Assembly (NCBI GenBank): GCA_050292445.1
Contig: JBNKLQ010000304.1
Span: 1-6,999, forward strand
DNA: 6,999 bases
Origin: Leptofilum sp050292445
GTDB lineage: Bacteria; Chloroflexota; Anaerolineae; Promineifilales; Promineifilaceae
Direction: 5' to 3'
Below the pieces are notes generated by a model. That model saw nothing but the letters and a program-made list of their open reading frames with translations. It did not search any database and was not told the origin of the DNA. Both the position numbers and the translations under genes were made by a program. Shown here one piece after another: positions 1-6,453 of this stretch (its first letter is position 1; each line of letters begins with the position of its first letter).

Positions 1-980
1 TTACCACCGTTTCCCGTGGTTTGGCGGGCTACGACGATGTGGCTGCCGAGACACGCCAACGCATTCTAGAAACGGCCGCAGACCTCGGCTACCAACCCAA
101 CCTCATCGCCCGCCGCCTGCAAAAGCGACGCACCGACACTTTGGGCTTCATCATGCCCACCTTTGGACCCCGCTTTTCTGACCCATTTTTTAGCGAATTT
201 ATCGCAGGCATCGGCAACGAAGCGGCTGACCATGCATATGACTTGCTCGTCTCCACGCACGCCCCAGAAAGCGAAAAGGAAAAGTTAGCATATGCTCGGG
301 CCACCCAGCGCGGTTGGGTCGATGGCCTTATCGTGATTCGCACACGCGAAAATGATTCCCGCATCCTTCATCTGCATGAGCATAACTTTCCCTTTGTGGT
401 CTTTGGCCGTACCAATGTTTCTTTTGAATATCCGTTTGTAGATGAGGACGGTGTGGCCGGTATGCAGCTGCTGGTACAACACCTGGCCGATTTAGGCCAT
501 AAGCGCATAGGCTTTATCATGCCGCCTGCCGGGTTGATGTTTAGCCAATTTCGTTTGCAAGGATATTACGAAACAATGGCGGCCAACAATTTGCCCGTGG
601 TGCCTGAGTGGATTGTGGAGGGAGACTTGACGCAGCGGAGCGGGGCAGAAGCTGCCAAACAGCTTTTGGCCGTAACGCCGCAAGTTACGGCCGTAATCTG
701 CGGCAACGATCTCATGGCTTTGGGGGCCATCAACCAAATTCAACAAAATGGTCTCGCGGTTGGCCAAGACATTGCCGTAGCTGGCTTTGACGACATTCCT
801 TCTTCAGCCTACGTCAATCCGCCACTCACCACCCTGCACCAACCCATCTACGAGATTGGTCGCCAAACCTGCGCCATGCTGATTGATCTTGTGAACGGCC
901 GTACACCAGAAAACCAACACATCTTACTCACACCAACACTGATTGTCCGCGCATCTACTGTTTCGCCAAACATTTATTGA
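1..980 (+). CDS. LacI-family transcriptional repressor, 5'-truncated by the window edge
   Basis: Cytoplasmic DNA-binding regulator of the LacI/GalR family, probably sugar-responsive and controlling the transporter operon that follows. The reading frame enters at position 3 and already reads TTVSRGLAGYDDVAAETRQR, the recognition helix and following part of the family's N-terminal helix-turn-helix. The gene therefore begins upstream, with roughly 15-20 codons missing, and the TTG at 21 is an internal leucine. Next come the LGYQPNLIARRLQKRRT hinge segment and the periplasmic-binding-protein-like effector domain: its first strand is TLGFIMP, then SDPFFSEFIAGI, later AVICGNDLMALGA, and near the end the typical GFDDIPSSAYVNPPLTTLHQP. 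The stop is TGA at 978-980. The inducer cannot be read from the sequence; a breakdown product or substrate of the downstream phosphorylase is a reasonable guess. Family call is very secure; target is inferred from adjacency and shared orientation. Confidence 0.95.
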   Translation, partial: TTVSRGLAGYDDVAAETRQRILETAADLGYQPNLIARRLQKRRTDTLGFIMPTFGPRFSDPFFSEFIAGIGNEAADHAYDLLVSTHAPESEKEKLAYARATQRGWVDGLIVIRTRENDSRILHLHEHNFPFVVFGRTNVSFEYPFVDEDGVAGMQLLVQHLADLGHKRIGFIMPPAGLMFSQFRLQGYYETMAANNLPVVPEWIVEGDLTQRSGAEAAKQLLAVTPQVTAVICGNDLMALGAINQIQQNGLAVGQDIAVAGFDDIPSSAYVNPPLTTLHQPIYEIGRQTCAMLIDLVNGRTPENQHILLTPTLIVRASTVSPNIY

Positions 981-1007
981 CAGGTAGCTAGGTGATGGCG
1001 AAACAGT
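957..1007. repeat. Perfect 12-bp inverted repeat spanning the end of the LacI gene
   Basis: The arms ACTGTTTCGCCA (957-968) and TGGCGAAACAGT (996-1007) are exact reverse complements separated by 27 bp. The stop codon of the repressor gene lies in the loop. No T-run follows either arm, so it is not a canonical intrinsic terminator. It may be a 3'-end RNA hairpin, or two oppositely oriented protein-binding half-sites. The repeat is directly visible; the function is inferred. Confidence 0.7.
959..972. promoter_or_regulatory. Possible LacI-type operator, TGTTTCGCCAAACA
   Basis: This 14-bp stretch is an imperfect palindrome: six of seven base pairs are symmetric, with outer arms TGTTT/AAACA and a central GC. 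That resembles the size and symmetry of LacI/GalR-family operators. A related TGTTTCGCCA element lies on the opposite strand at 996-1005, so the two could be paired sites about three helical turns apart. It sits 277 bp before the binding-protein start, inside the repressor's own 3' end, which is unusual for a main operator. Low confidence. Confidence 0.25.
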
Positions 1008-1010
1008 TAA

Positions 1011-1060
1011 ACAGAAGCAAATAGTTATGTTTTCTGCCCATCAAAAAAGTTTGCTTCTGT
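1011..1060. repeat. Perfect 11-bp inverted repeat upstream of the transporter operon
   Basis: The arms ACAGAAGCAAA (1011-1021) and TTTGCTTCTGT (1050-1060) are exact reverse complements with a 28-bp loop. The repeat begins only 3 bp after the 957-1007 repeat ends. Both repeats have the same 39-bp offset between arm starts. No T-run follows, so a simple terminator is unlikely. It could form the second of two tandem RNA hairpins or mark paired regulator half-sites. Structure seen directly, role unknown. Confidence 0.65.
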
Positions 1061-1106
1061 ACGAGCGGTTCTTCAATTTTATAAACAGCACAGCACGCAT
1101 TCACAA

Positions 1107-1138
1107 AAAGGAGGTGACAGATTCTCAAACCCACCTTT
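1107..1138 (+). promoter_or_regulatory. Orphan consensus Shine-Dalgarno with a complementary downstream segment
   Basis: AAAGGAGGTGA (1107-1117) matches the anti-Shine-Dalgarno end of 16S rRNA closely, better than the site actually in front of the binding-protein gene, yet no ATG, GTG or TTG lies 5-10 bases downstream. CACCT at 1132-1136 can pair with AGGTG at 1112-1116, with two flanking G-U pairs, masking the site in a small stem. It could belong to a short leader peptide with a rare ATT start, be a ribosome standby site, or be chance. Confidence 0.3.
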
Positions 1139-1191
1139 GCCCAAACAGGCAACAAACAAACTATTCACAATTCTCACGTTAATCAATGGCC

Positions 1192-1208
1192 AACTGCCTA
1201 CCGCAGTT
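1192..1208 (+). repeat. Short hairpin in the leader of the binding-protein gene
   Basis: AACTGC (1192-1197) and GCAGTT (1203-1208) are exact reverse complements around a 5-base loop, ending 27 bases before the ribosome-binding site. It could be a small 5'-UTR hairpin or a compact operator for the adjacent repressor. A 6-bp stem can arise by chance, so confidence is low. Confidence 0.3.
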
Positions 1209-1235
1209 CTAAGCGCCAAAAAATAGTCACAATAC

Positions 1236-1242
1236 AAAGGAG
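1236..1242 (+). promoter_or_regulatory. Ribosome-binding site of the sugar-binding lipoprotein gene
   Basis: AAAGGAG ends six bases before the ATG at 1249. This is good spacing and supports that start, which also places a signal peptide and lipobox correctly at the N terminus. Confidence 0.8.
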
Positions 1243-1248
1243 AAGAAA

Positions 1249-2736
1249 ATGAGAAAAATTCGATATTTAATCGCAGCGTTTATTCTGGTTGCTCTGGCCG
1301 TGACGGCCTGCACCCCGACAACGGTTGAAGTGACCCGAGTGGTGACGGAAACCGAAACCGTGACCGAGCAAGTAGAAGTTACGCGCATGGTGGAAGGCGA
1401 ATCCGTCACCGAAACCATCGAAGTAACCCGCGTAGTTGAAGTGGAAGTGCCCTCCGAGCCCATGGAACAAACCGTGGTTGAATTCTGGACCACCGACAAT
1501 GAAGAAGAACGGATTGCAGCCTATGAATCAGTAGCCGCCCGCTACATGGCCGAACATCCTGAAGTAGAAATTCGCATTGTGCCCATCGAAGAAGCTGGTG
1601 TCACCCAGCGTATCGCCACGGCGCAGGCTGCCAACCGGCTGCCTGACATCGTGCGCATGGGCGTGGAGCGCGTCGCCTCCTTTGCTGCTGACGGCATTTT
1701 GGACCAGGACGCCGCGATGGCCACCATCTCTGCCATTGGTGAAGATGATTTCCGCGCTGGCCCGCTGGCCATGGTGACCGATCCGTCCACCGGAAACTAT
1801 GCCGCCATTCCTTACGACGGCTGGATTCAGGCCATCTGGTACCGCGAAGACATCTTTGATGCTGCCGGGTTGAATGCACCTATTGCCTGGGAAGACATTT
1901 CCGCCGCCTGTAACGCCTTGCCAGGCACGGAAAACTTGCTCTACGGCATGACAATCGGCACCGATCCTGGCCAGAACTATGGCCACCAAATCTTTGAGCA
2001 GGTGGCTATTTCCAACAACGCCTGGCCGTTTGATGCAGATGGTAACGTGACGATGAACACACCAGAGATGATCGACGCGCTTGAGTTCTATACCAGCCTA
2101 CAAGATTGTTCAGCCCCAGGTCCGCAATACTGGCGCGGGGCGCGTGAAAGCTACGAGCTAGATCAATCCGGCATGTTGTTCTACAGCACCTACATCATGG
2201 ATGACCTGGTAGATGGCTCTGGTTTGGACGGCGGTGGCAATTTAGAGATTGCTGTTGAAGATCTGTCTGGCAACACTGGCTTTGCCCCTGAAATGGTTGG
2301 CCCCAACGGCTCGGCCTCTTATGGTCAGCTAGTCACATTGGGCATCATGCAAGGGGCCGATCCAGTGGCCCAGGATGTGGTGGCTTACTTCTTAACGGAA
2401 GGCTACCAGGACATCTTGGCACTGGCTCCGTTTGGTAAGGTTCCTGTGCTAAAGAGCGCGGTAGATGGCTGGATGACCAGCAGTGACTACTTCCAATACT
2501 ACGCTCCAGAGACGCTGGATCAGATTGCCAACGGGTACGAGTCGATGCAACGCTGGCTGTTCCGTCCTGACTATGATGCCGACCAACGCGCTGTGGTTGG
2601 TGACATCGAGGGTCGTTTGCTGATTCCGACGGTGATTAGCCAAATTGCTCTGGAAGGGACGATGACGCCAGAAACGGCCGCACAGTTCTTACAAGAACAA
2701 GTTGAGGGCATGTACTCGGATCGTCTTGGCGAATAA
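1249..2736 (+). CDS. ABC transporter sugar-binding lipoprotein (family 1 extracellular solute-binding protein)
   Basis: Membrane-anchored extracytoplasmic receptor that would deliver a carbohydrate to the permeases encoded next. Residues 1-21 form a lipoprotein signal peptide: basic MRKIR, a hydrophobic core LIAAFILVALA, and the lipobox VTAC with C21 as lipidation site. Residues 22-68 are an extended linker rich in V, E and T containing three VEVTRVV-type repeats. The mature fold starts near residue 70 with VVEFWTTDNEEERIAAYESV, as in SBP_bac_1 proteins of the CUT1 class, followed by EIRIVPIEE, the LPDIVRMG strand, WYREDIFDAAGL, and a late FLTEGYQDILALAPFGKVPV segment. Its 495 residues are somewhat long for the family (about 420-450), and the linker accounts for much of the excess. 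The ligand cannot be assigned from sequence; the downstream phosphorylase suggests a glucoside. It is first gene of the presumed operon and is followed by a hairpin that may raise its expression above that of the permeases. Confidence 0.93.
   Translation: MRKIRYLIAAFILVALAVTACTPTTVEVTRVVTETETVTEQVEVTRMVEGESVTETIEVTRVVEVEVPSEPMEQTVVEFWTTDNEEERIAAYESVAARYMAEHPEVEIRIVPIEEAGVTQRIATAQAANRLPDIVRMGVERVASFAADGILDQDAAMATISAIGEDDFRAGPLAMVTDPSTGNYAAIPYDGWIQAIWYREDIFDAAGLNAPIAWEDISAACNALPGTENLLYGMTIGTDPGQNYGHQIFEQVAISNNAWPFDADGNVTMNTPEMIDALEFYTSLQDCSAPGPQYWRGARESYELDQSGMLFYSTYIMDDLVDGSGLDGGGNLEIAVEDLSGNTGFAPEMVGPNGSASYGQLVTLGIMQGADPVAQDVVAYFLTEGYQDILALAPFGKVPVLKSAVDGWMTSSDYFQYYAPETLDQIANGYESMQRWLFRPDYDADQRAVVGDIEGRLLIPTVISQIALEGTMTPETAAQFLQEQVEGMYSDRLGE
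1324..1452 (+). repeat. Repeated VEVTRVV linker-coding segment of the lipoprotein
   Basis: Residues 26-32 (VEVTRVV), 42-48 (VEVTRMV) and 57-63 (IEVTRVV) repeat at 15-16-residue intervals, separated by T/E/V-rich spacers and ending in VEVEVP. The segment probably forms an extended beta-prone tether lifting the binding domain off the membrane. In my knowledge such tethers are common in Chloroflexota binding proteins. It gives a repetitive DNA tract, but this is protein-level repetition rather than a mobile or structural DNA repeat. Confidence 0.75.
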
Positions 2737-2754
2737 GCAAGATTAGAAGTTAAG

Positions 2755-2789
2755 AGAGGTGCAGTCTCCGGGCTGCACCTCTGCTTTTT
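2755..2789 (+). terminator. Intrinsic-terminator-like attenuator between binding protein and permeases
   Basis: AGAGGTGCAG (2755-2764) and CTGCACCTCT (2773-2782) form a perfect 10-bp stem, extendable inward by one wobble and one G-C pair, followed after GC by TTTTT (2785-2789). The next gene starts 15 bases later in the same direction and encodes its functional partner, so partial termination is more likely than an operon end. This fits the usual need for more binding protein than permease. The hairpin could also protect the 3' end of the upstream message. Confidence 0.8.
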
Positions 2790-2798
2790 AAGGAAAGG
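2790..2798 (+). promoter_or_regulatory. Ribosome-binding site of permease 1, directly after the terminator T-run
   Basis: AAGGAAAGG starts immediately behind the T-run of the hairpin. The AAGGA core is 9 bases from the ATG at 2804 and 6 bases from the in-frame GTG at 2801, so either start is possible; ATG was preferred as the stronger codon. Confidence 0.6.
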
Positions 2799-2803
2799 TT
2801 GTG

Positions 2804-3763
2804 ATGGCTGCACTAACTGAAAAAAATGGGAAGGCTGCCGGTCGCCGCAAAAGCTGGCATGCTCAGGAAGCACGTCTGGCCTGGACATTAATCTCACCTA
2901 CGGCCCTGATAGTTTTTGGTCTTGTGTTGTTCCCCGCCTTCTTTTCCATCTGGATTAGTTTTCGGGATGTGAGTTTGGGGAATTTAAATGATGTGTTTCA
3001 TGCGCCGTTTGTGGGCTGGGACAACTACCGGGCGGTATTCAACGATTTTGCCTTTAAGTGGCAGGGATGGAACAGTTGGGGCGCGGCCGTTACCAGCGTG
3101 GTGTATACCTTTGCCGCCACAACCCTGACGGTACTTGTGGGACTTATTGCCTCGTTATTGTTGAATCGGCCGTTTCGCGGCCGAGGCCTGACGCGCGCTG
3201 TGTTCTTGTTCCCCTACGTGGCCCCAATTGTTAGCGTGGTGTTTGTCTGGCGCTGGCTGCTGGACCCACGGCCGTCTGGCGTGCTGAACGATATTTTGAT
3301 GGGGCTGGGGATCATTGATTTACCACAGGCCTATTTATCCACGCGTGGGCTGGCGCTCGTTTTGGTCATCATTTTTGAAGCATGGCGCTACTTCCCCTTT
3401 GCCATGCTCATGATTTTGGCCCGGCTGCAAGCAGTAGACCGCACCTTGTATGAAGCTGCTGAAGTAGACGGGGCCAGCAACTGGCAGCAATTTCTGCATG
3501 TGACGTTACCGGAACTGCGCTACGTCATGGGTGCTATCTTTTTGCTGCGCCTCATGTGGACGTTCAACAAATTCGACGACATTTTTCTGCTCACCGGTGG
3601 CGGGTTTGGAACCAATGTGCTTCCCGTTTTGACCTATCAATTTAGCTTTAACCAGTTTAATTTTGGGCGTGGCGCGGCCACAGCAATGATCTTGCTGGTC
3701 ATTTTGGTCACGTTTATGGCGTTTTACGTGGGCATTGTTATGCGCAATGTAGAAGAGGAATAA
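2804..3763 (+). CDS. ABC transporter permease, MalF/UgpA-like (CUT1 carbohydrate uptake)
   Basis: Integral inner-membrane subunit forming half of the translocation channel for the sugar delivered by the upstream lipoprotein. Counting from the ATG, six hydrophobic segments are visible at about residues 28-52, 97-120, 132-153, 183-207, 239-262 and 291-314. A short basic cytoplasmic N terminus (KAAGRRK) precedes them. The EAA loop that contacts the ATPase is clear: EAAEVDGASNWQQFLHVTLP starts at residue 217, with the conserved D222-G223 and the closing L-P. The length of 319 residues is normal for the six-helix members of the family. Start at ATG 2804; the GTG at 2801 would add one residue. It is separated from the next permease by only 15 bases, so the two are surely co-transcribed. 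Substrate specificity cannot be read from permease sequence. Confidence 0.94.
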   Translation: MAALTEKNGKAAGRRKSWHAQEARLAWTLISPTALIVFGLVLFPAFFSIWISFRDVSLGNLNDVFHAPFVGWDNYRAVFNDFAFKWQGWNSWGAAVTSVVYTFAATTLTVLVGLIASLLLNRPFRGRGLTRAVFLFPYVAPIVSVVFVWRWLLDPRPSGVLNDILMGLGIIDLPQAYLSTRGLALVLVIIFEAWRYFPFAMLMILARLQAVDRTLYEAAEVDGASNWQQFLHVTLPELRYVMGAIFLLRLMWTFNKFDDIFLLTGGGFGTNVLPVLTYQFSFNQFNFGRGAATAMILLVILVTFMAFYVGIVMRNVEEE

Positions 3764-3778
3764 GAGGGAGAAGGTATC

Positions 3779-4684
3779 ATGCAAGCACGTTCAGAAAACA
3801 ATTCGTTTCTAACGCAGTTAAGCCGCCGGTTCACCTTAAGGGGTTTTATCTTTGCTATTGTGCTCACCTTTTTCCTGACGAGCATTTTGTTCCCGTTTTA
3901 TTGGATGGTGTCCTCATCGTTCAAGACACGGGCAGAAATTGGCGGACGGGAACCAATTTACATACCCGGTGAATTGCGGCTGGAAGCATATGATGAGCTA
4001 TTTAATCCAGATAATCCCAGCTACCAGCAGTTTGGCACAAATATTCGCAATACAGTGCTGGTGGCGGTGCCAACGGCCGTAATTGCTGTCATTCTTGCTG
4101 TACTGGGCTCTTATGCCATTGCCCGGCTGCGCTTTCGCGGCAAAAATTTGATGGTCAACGCCATTTTAGTAGTCTATCTTTTCCCTGGAATCCTGCTCAT
4201 CATTCCCTTGTTTGCCATGCTGGCCCGCATTGGCGACACCATTGGCTTTGACGTGCAAGATAATTTGGGCGTGCTGGTCTTTACTTACCTGGCCCAAACG
4301 CTGCCGGTGGCTCTCTACATGCTCACTAACTACTTCCGCACCATTCCCACTGAAATTGAGCAAGCAGGTCTCATTGATGGGTGCAGCCGGATGGAGGTCA
4401 TTTGGCGCATTACCCTGCCGTTGGCCATCCCTGCATTGGTTTCTGTGGCCATCTATACGTTGATGATTGCCTGGAATGAATTCCTCTATGCCTTTGTCTT
4501 TTTAAACAATAACGATTTGTTCACCATGCCGATTAAAATTAGCACCATTTGGAATGATCCGTCGCCACGCCCCAACGTAGTGATGGCGGCCTCTACCATT
4601 ATGACGGTGCCGATCATGGTGCTTTTCCTGGCGCTGGAGCGCTATTTATCTGAAGGATTGTCGGCTGGCGGTGTAAAAGGATAA
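3779..4684 (+). CDS. ABC transporter permease, MalG/UgpE-like (CUT1 carbohydrate uptake)
   Basis: Second inner-membrane channel subunit, expected to pair with the preceding permease. Hydrophobic segments lie near residues 23-45, 91-113, 125-149, 163-183, 217-240 and 268-287. The first extracytoplasmic loop has the family-typical layout, with a YWMVSSSFKT segment after helix 1 and an AYDELF segment before helix 2. The EAA loop reads EQAGLIDGCSRMEVIWRITL from residue 194 and continues PLAIP; D200-G201 and the LPLAIP end are conserved, while the first EAA becomes EQA, a common variation. At 301 residues it is slightly longer than many MalG-like proteins (about 275-295) because of its N terminus. 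GAGGGAGAAGG at 3764-3774 provides the ribosome-binding site. No ATP-binding subunit follows, so the system probably uses an ATPase encoded elsewhere, as many CUT1 systems do with an MsmK-type protein. Confidence 0.94.
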   Translation: MQARSENNSFLTQLSRRFTLRGFIFAIVLTFFLTSILFPFYWMVSSSFKTRAEIGGREPIYIPGELRLEAYDELFNPDNPSYQQFGTNIRNTVLVAVPTAVIAVILAVLGSYAIARLRFRGKNLMVNAILVVYLFPGILLIIPLFAMLARIGDTIGFDVQDNLGVLVFTYLAQTLPVALYMLTNYFRTIPTEIEQAGLIDGCSRMEVIWRITLPLAIPALVSVAIYTLMIAWNEFLYAFVFLNNNDLFTMPIKISTIWNDPSPRPNVVMAASTIMTVPIMVLFLALERYLSEGLSAGGVKG

Positions 4685-4779
4685 AACAGGGTGTGGGTGT
4701 GTTAAAATTGCACGCTGTCTGGTCGCTTCGTGGCTAGGACAATTTACTTTCAACATCATACAGAGGCAGTTTTCCCAGA
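4685..4779 (+). promoter_or_regulatory. 95-bp gap between permease genes and phosphorylase gene
   Basis: The longest gap downstream of the binding-protein gene apart from none of comparable size within 2737-6450. It holds a GT-rich run (GTGTGGGTGTGTT, 4691-4702 region) and a TTGCAC at 4708-4713, but no -10 box at suitable spacing and no clear hairpin. The ribosome-binding site for the phosphorylase is weak: GAGG at 4763-4766 lies 13 bases before the ATG. A secondary promoter is possible but not shown; read-through from the permease genes is the simpler view. Confidence 0.35.
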
Positions 4780-6453
4780 ATGACATCTTCCATCTTGAAC
4801 CATCTGAATTTTTTGTATGGCACGGCTGAGGCACAGCAGACCTATGAAAAAGTTCAACAACTGCTTGCGTCGTATCGTCGCCGGTTACCAGAGCCAGAAA
4901 CGGCCGTTTTCTCCGAACGTGATTCCGTATTGATCACCTATGGTGACCAGGTGCAAGCCCCCGGTGAAACACCACTGCAAACATTGGCTAAATTTTGCAG
5001 CGAAACGGTGAACGGCCGTATCCAAACCATTCACTTGCTCCCCTTCTACCCCTACTCTTCTGACGACGGCTTTTCCGTCATTGATTACAAAGCTGTTGAT
5101 CCAGCACTGGGCAGTTGGGGCGATGTGGCGGCGGTTGGCGAAAAGTTCCAGCTCATGTTTGATGCCGTCATCAACCACATATCGGCCGAGAGCGACTGGT
5201 TCCAGGGCTATTTGCAAGATGACCCAGCTTACAAAGATTTTTTTGTGGCGGTGGAGCCAGATGTGGATTTAACGGCCGTTTTCCGCCCCCGCGCCCTTCC
5301 CCTGCTCACCCCATTCCAGACCAAATCGGGCACGCGCCACCTGTGGACCACCTTCAGCGCCGACCAGATTGATTTGAACTACGCCAATCCCGCTGTGCTG
5401 CTGGCTGTGCTGGACACGTTGCTGTTTTACATGGCCAAAGGGGCAACCTACATTCGTTTAGATGCCATCGGCTTTATGTGGAAGGAGCCAGGCACGCGCT
5501 GCCTAAACCTGCCCCAAACACACCGCATCATTCAGTTAATGCGTTCGATTTTGGACGAAGTCGCCCCCCAGGTAGCTCTCATCACGGAAACGAACATTCC
5601 GCACAAAGAGAATGTGGCTTATTTTGGCAACGGCCGTAACGAAGCCCAAATGGTGTACAACTTCTCCTTGCCACCGTTACTGCTGCACACATTCCACACC
5701 GGCAATGCCCAGCAACTTTCCGATTGGGTTAGCACGCTTTTGTTGCCGTCTGACCGTGTGACGTTCTTCAACTTTTGCGCCTCACACGACGGTATCGGCG
5801 TAACGCCAGCACGCGGCATCCTTAGCGAGGAAGCGATTGACGCGATGGCTGAGCGCGTGCAGGCGCTGGGTGGTTTTGTCTCCTACAAAGCCAATGGCGA
5901 CGGCAGCCAAAGCGCCTATGAACTAAATATCAGCTATCTTAATGCGCTGGCCGTGCCCGAAACCGACGAACCAGATGATTTAATCGCCCGCCGCTTTTTG
6001 GCCTCGCAAGCAATCATGCTGGCGCTGCGCGGCGTGCCGGGCATCTACTTTCACAGCCTGTTTGGCTCGCAAAATTGGCGCGAAGGCGTGCAGCAAACCG
6101 GGCGTAATCGCAGCATCAACCGGGAAAAGCTTCAGCGCAGCCAATTGGAACATGAACTCCAGAGTGGTCTGCGCCAGCGCGTTTTTTCGGGCTATTGTCA
6201 ACTGCTCCAGCTGCGTACGGCCGAAAAAGCGTTCCACCCCATCGGTGACCAGACCATCCTCAAGCTGCATCCCGCCATTTTTGCTGTTTTGCGCGGCTAC
6301 CAGGGCACACAGACACTTTGTTTACATAACGTTTCACCTGACACAATTTCTGTTAAGCTGCCATTTAGCGGACTGGAACTGCTGACGAATACGGCCGTTT
6401 CCCACCGCATACACCTGGATCCATACCAGGTTGCCTGGATCAAACACTCATGA
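4780..6453 (+). CDS. GH13_18-type sugar phosphorylase, probably glucosylglycerate phosphorylase-like
   Basis: Cytoplasmic retaining phosphorylase of the alpha-amylase clan, expected to split an alpha-glucoside with phosphate into alpha-glucose 1-phosphate plus an acceptor. GH13 motifs appear in order: HLLPFYPYSSDDGFSVIDY (residues 85-103), FDAVINH (127-133), YIRLDAIGF with nucleophile D228, ITETNIP with acid/base E270, and FCASHDGIG with transition-state stabiliser D337. All catalytic residues are present. The PYSSDDGFSVIDY segment is typical of subfamily 18. Classical sucrose phosphorylases are about 480-505 residues and, as I recall, carry an EVHxxY-type acid/base segment; this protein has 557 residues and TETNIPHKEN, like the glucosylglycerate phosphorylase branch that includes E. 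coli YcjM, which also lies beside an ABC sugar transporter. Alternatives are glucosylglycerol phosphorylase or sucrose phosphorylase. The ATG at 4780 is the only in-frame start after the TAG at 4735. Family is secure, substrate only moderately so. Confidence 0.9.
   Translation: MTSSILNHLNFLYGTAEAQQTYEKVQQLLASYRRRLPEPETAVFSERDSVLITYGDQVQAPGETPLQTLAKFCSETVNGRIQTIHLLPFYPYSSDDGFSVIDYKAVDPALGSWGDVAAVGEKFQLMFDAVINHISAESDWFQGYLQDDPAYKDFFVAVEPDVDLTAVFRPRALPLLTPFQTKSGTRHLWTTFSADQIDLNYANPAVLLAVLDTLLFYMAKGATYIRLDAIGFMWKEPGTRCLNLPQTHRIIQLMRSILDEVAPQVALITETNIPHKENVAYFGNGRNEAQMVYNFSLPPLLLHTFHTGNAQQLSDWVSTLLLPSDRVTFFNFCASHDGIGVTPARGILSEEAIDAMAERVQALGGFVSYKANGDGSQSAYELNISYLNALAVPETDEPDDLIARRFLASQAIMLALRGVPGIYFHSLFGSQNWREGVQQTGRNRSINREKLQRSQLEHELQSGLRQRVFSGYCQLLQLRTAEKAFHPIGDQTILKLHPAIFAVLRGYQGTQTLCLHNVSPDTISVKLPFSGLELLTNTAVSHRIHLDPYQVAWIKHS

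Larger units (their letters stand above)
981..1248 (+). promoter_or_regulatory. Intergenic control region between repressor and transporter operon
   Basis: This 268-bp non-coding gap should contain the promoter and operator of the transporter operon, because the repressor gene ends at its left edge and the binding-protein gene starts at its right edge. It is A-rich and contains the right part of the 957-1007 inverted repeat, the 1011-1060 inverted repeat, an AT-rich TTTTATAAA at 1077-1085, an orphan Shine-Dalgarno sequence at 1107-1117, a short hairpin at 1192-1208 and the true ribosome-binding site at 1236-1242. I found no well-spaced sigma-70 pair of -35 and -10 boxes, so the transcription start is unassigned. 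Confidence 0.5.

Noticed and set aside
21..980. TTG at 21 as start of the LacI-type gene
   Set aside because: The frame upstream still encodes TTVSRG, part of the helix-turn-helix, so the gene starts before the window.
977..982. Perfect TTGACA as a -35 box
   Set aside because: No acceptable -10 hexamer occurs 15-19 bases downstream; the following sequence is GAAACAG-like.
957..1060. The two inverted repeats as intrinsic terminators
   Set aside because: Long loops (27-28 bases) and no T-run after the stems on either strand.
1324..1452. CRISPR-like or tandem DNA repeat
   Set aside because: The periodicity is protein-level, degenerate at nucleotide level, and lies inside a well-supported reading frame.
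1227..1989. Minus-strand open frames opposite the binding-protein gene
   Set aside because: They mirror the V/E/T-rich linker and codon bias of a clear lipoprotein gene, lack family features, and the plus-strand protein is unambiguous.
4708..4713. TTGCAC as a promoter -35 for the phosphorylase gene
   Set aside because: No -10-like hexamer at 16-18 bases; TAGGAC at 4735 is too far.
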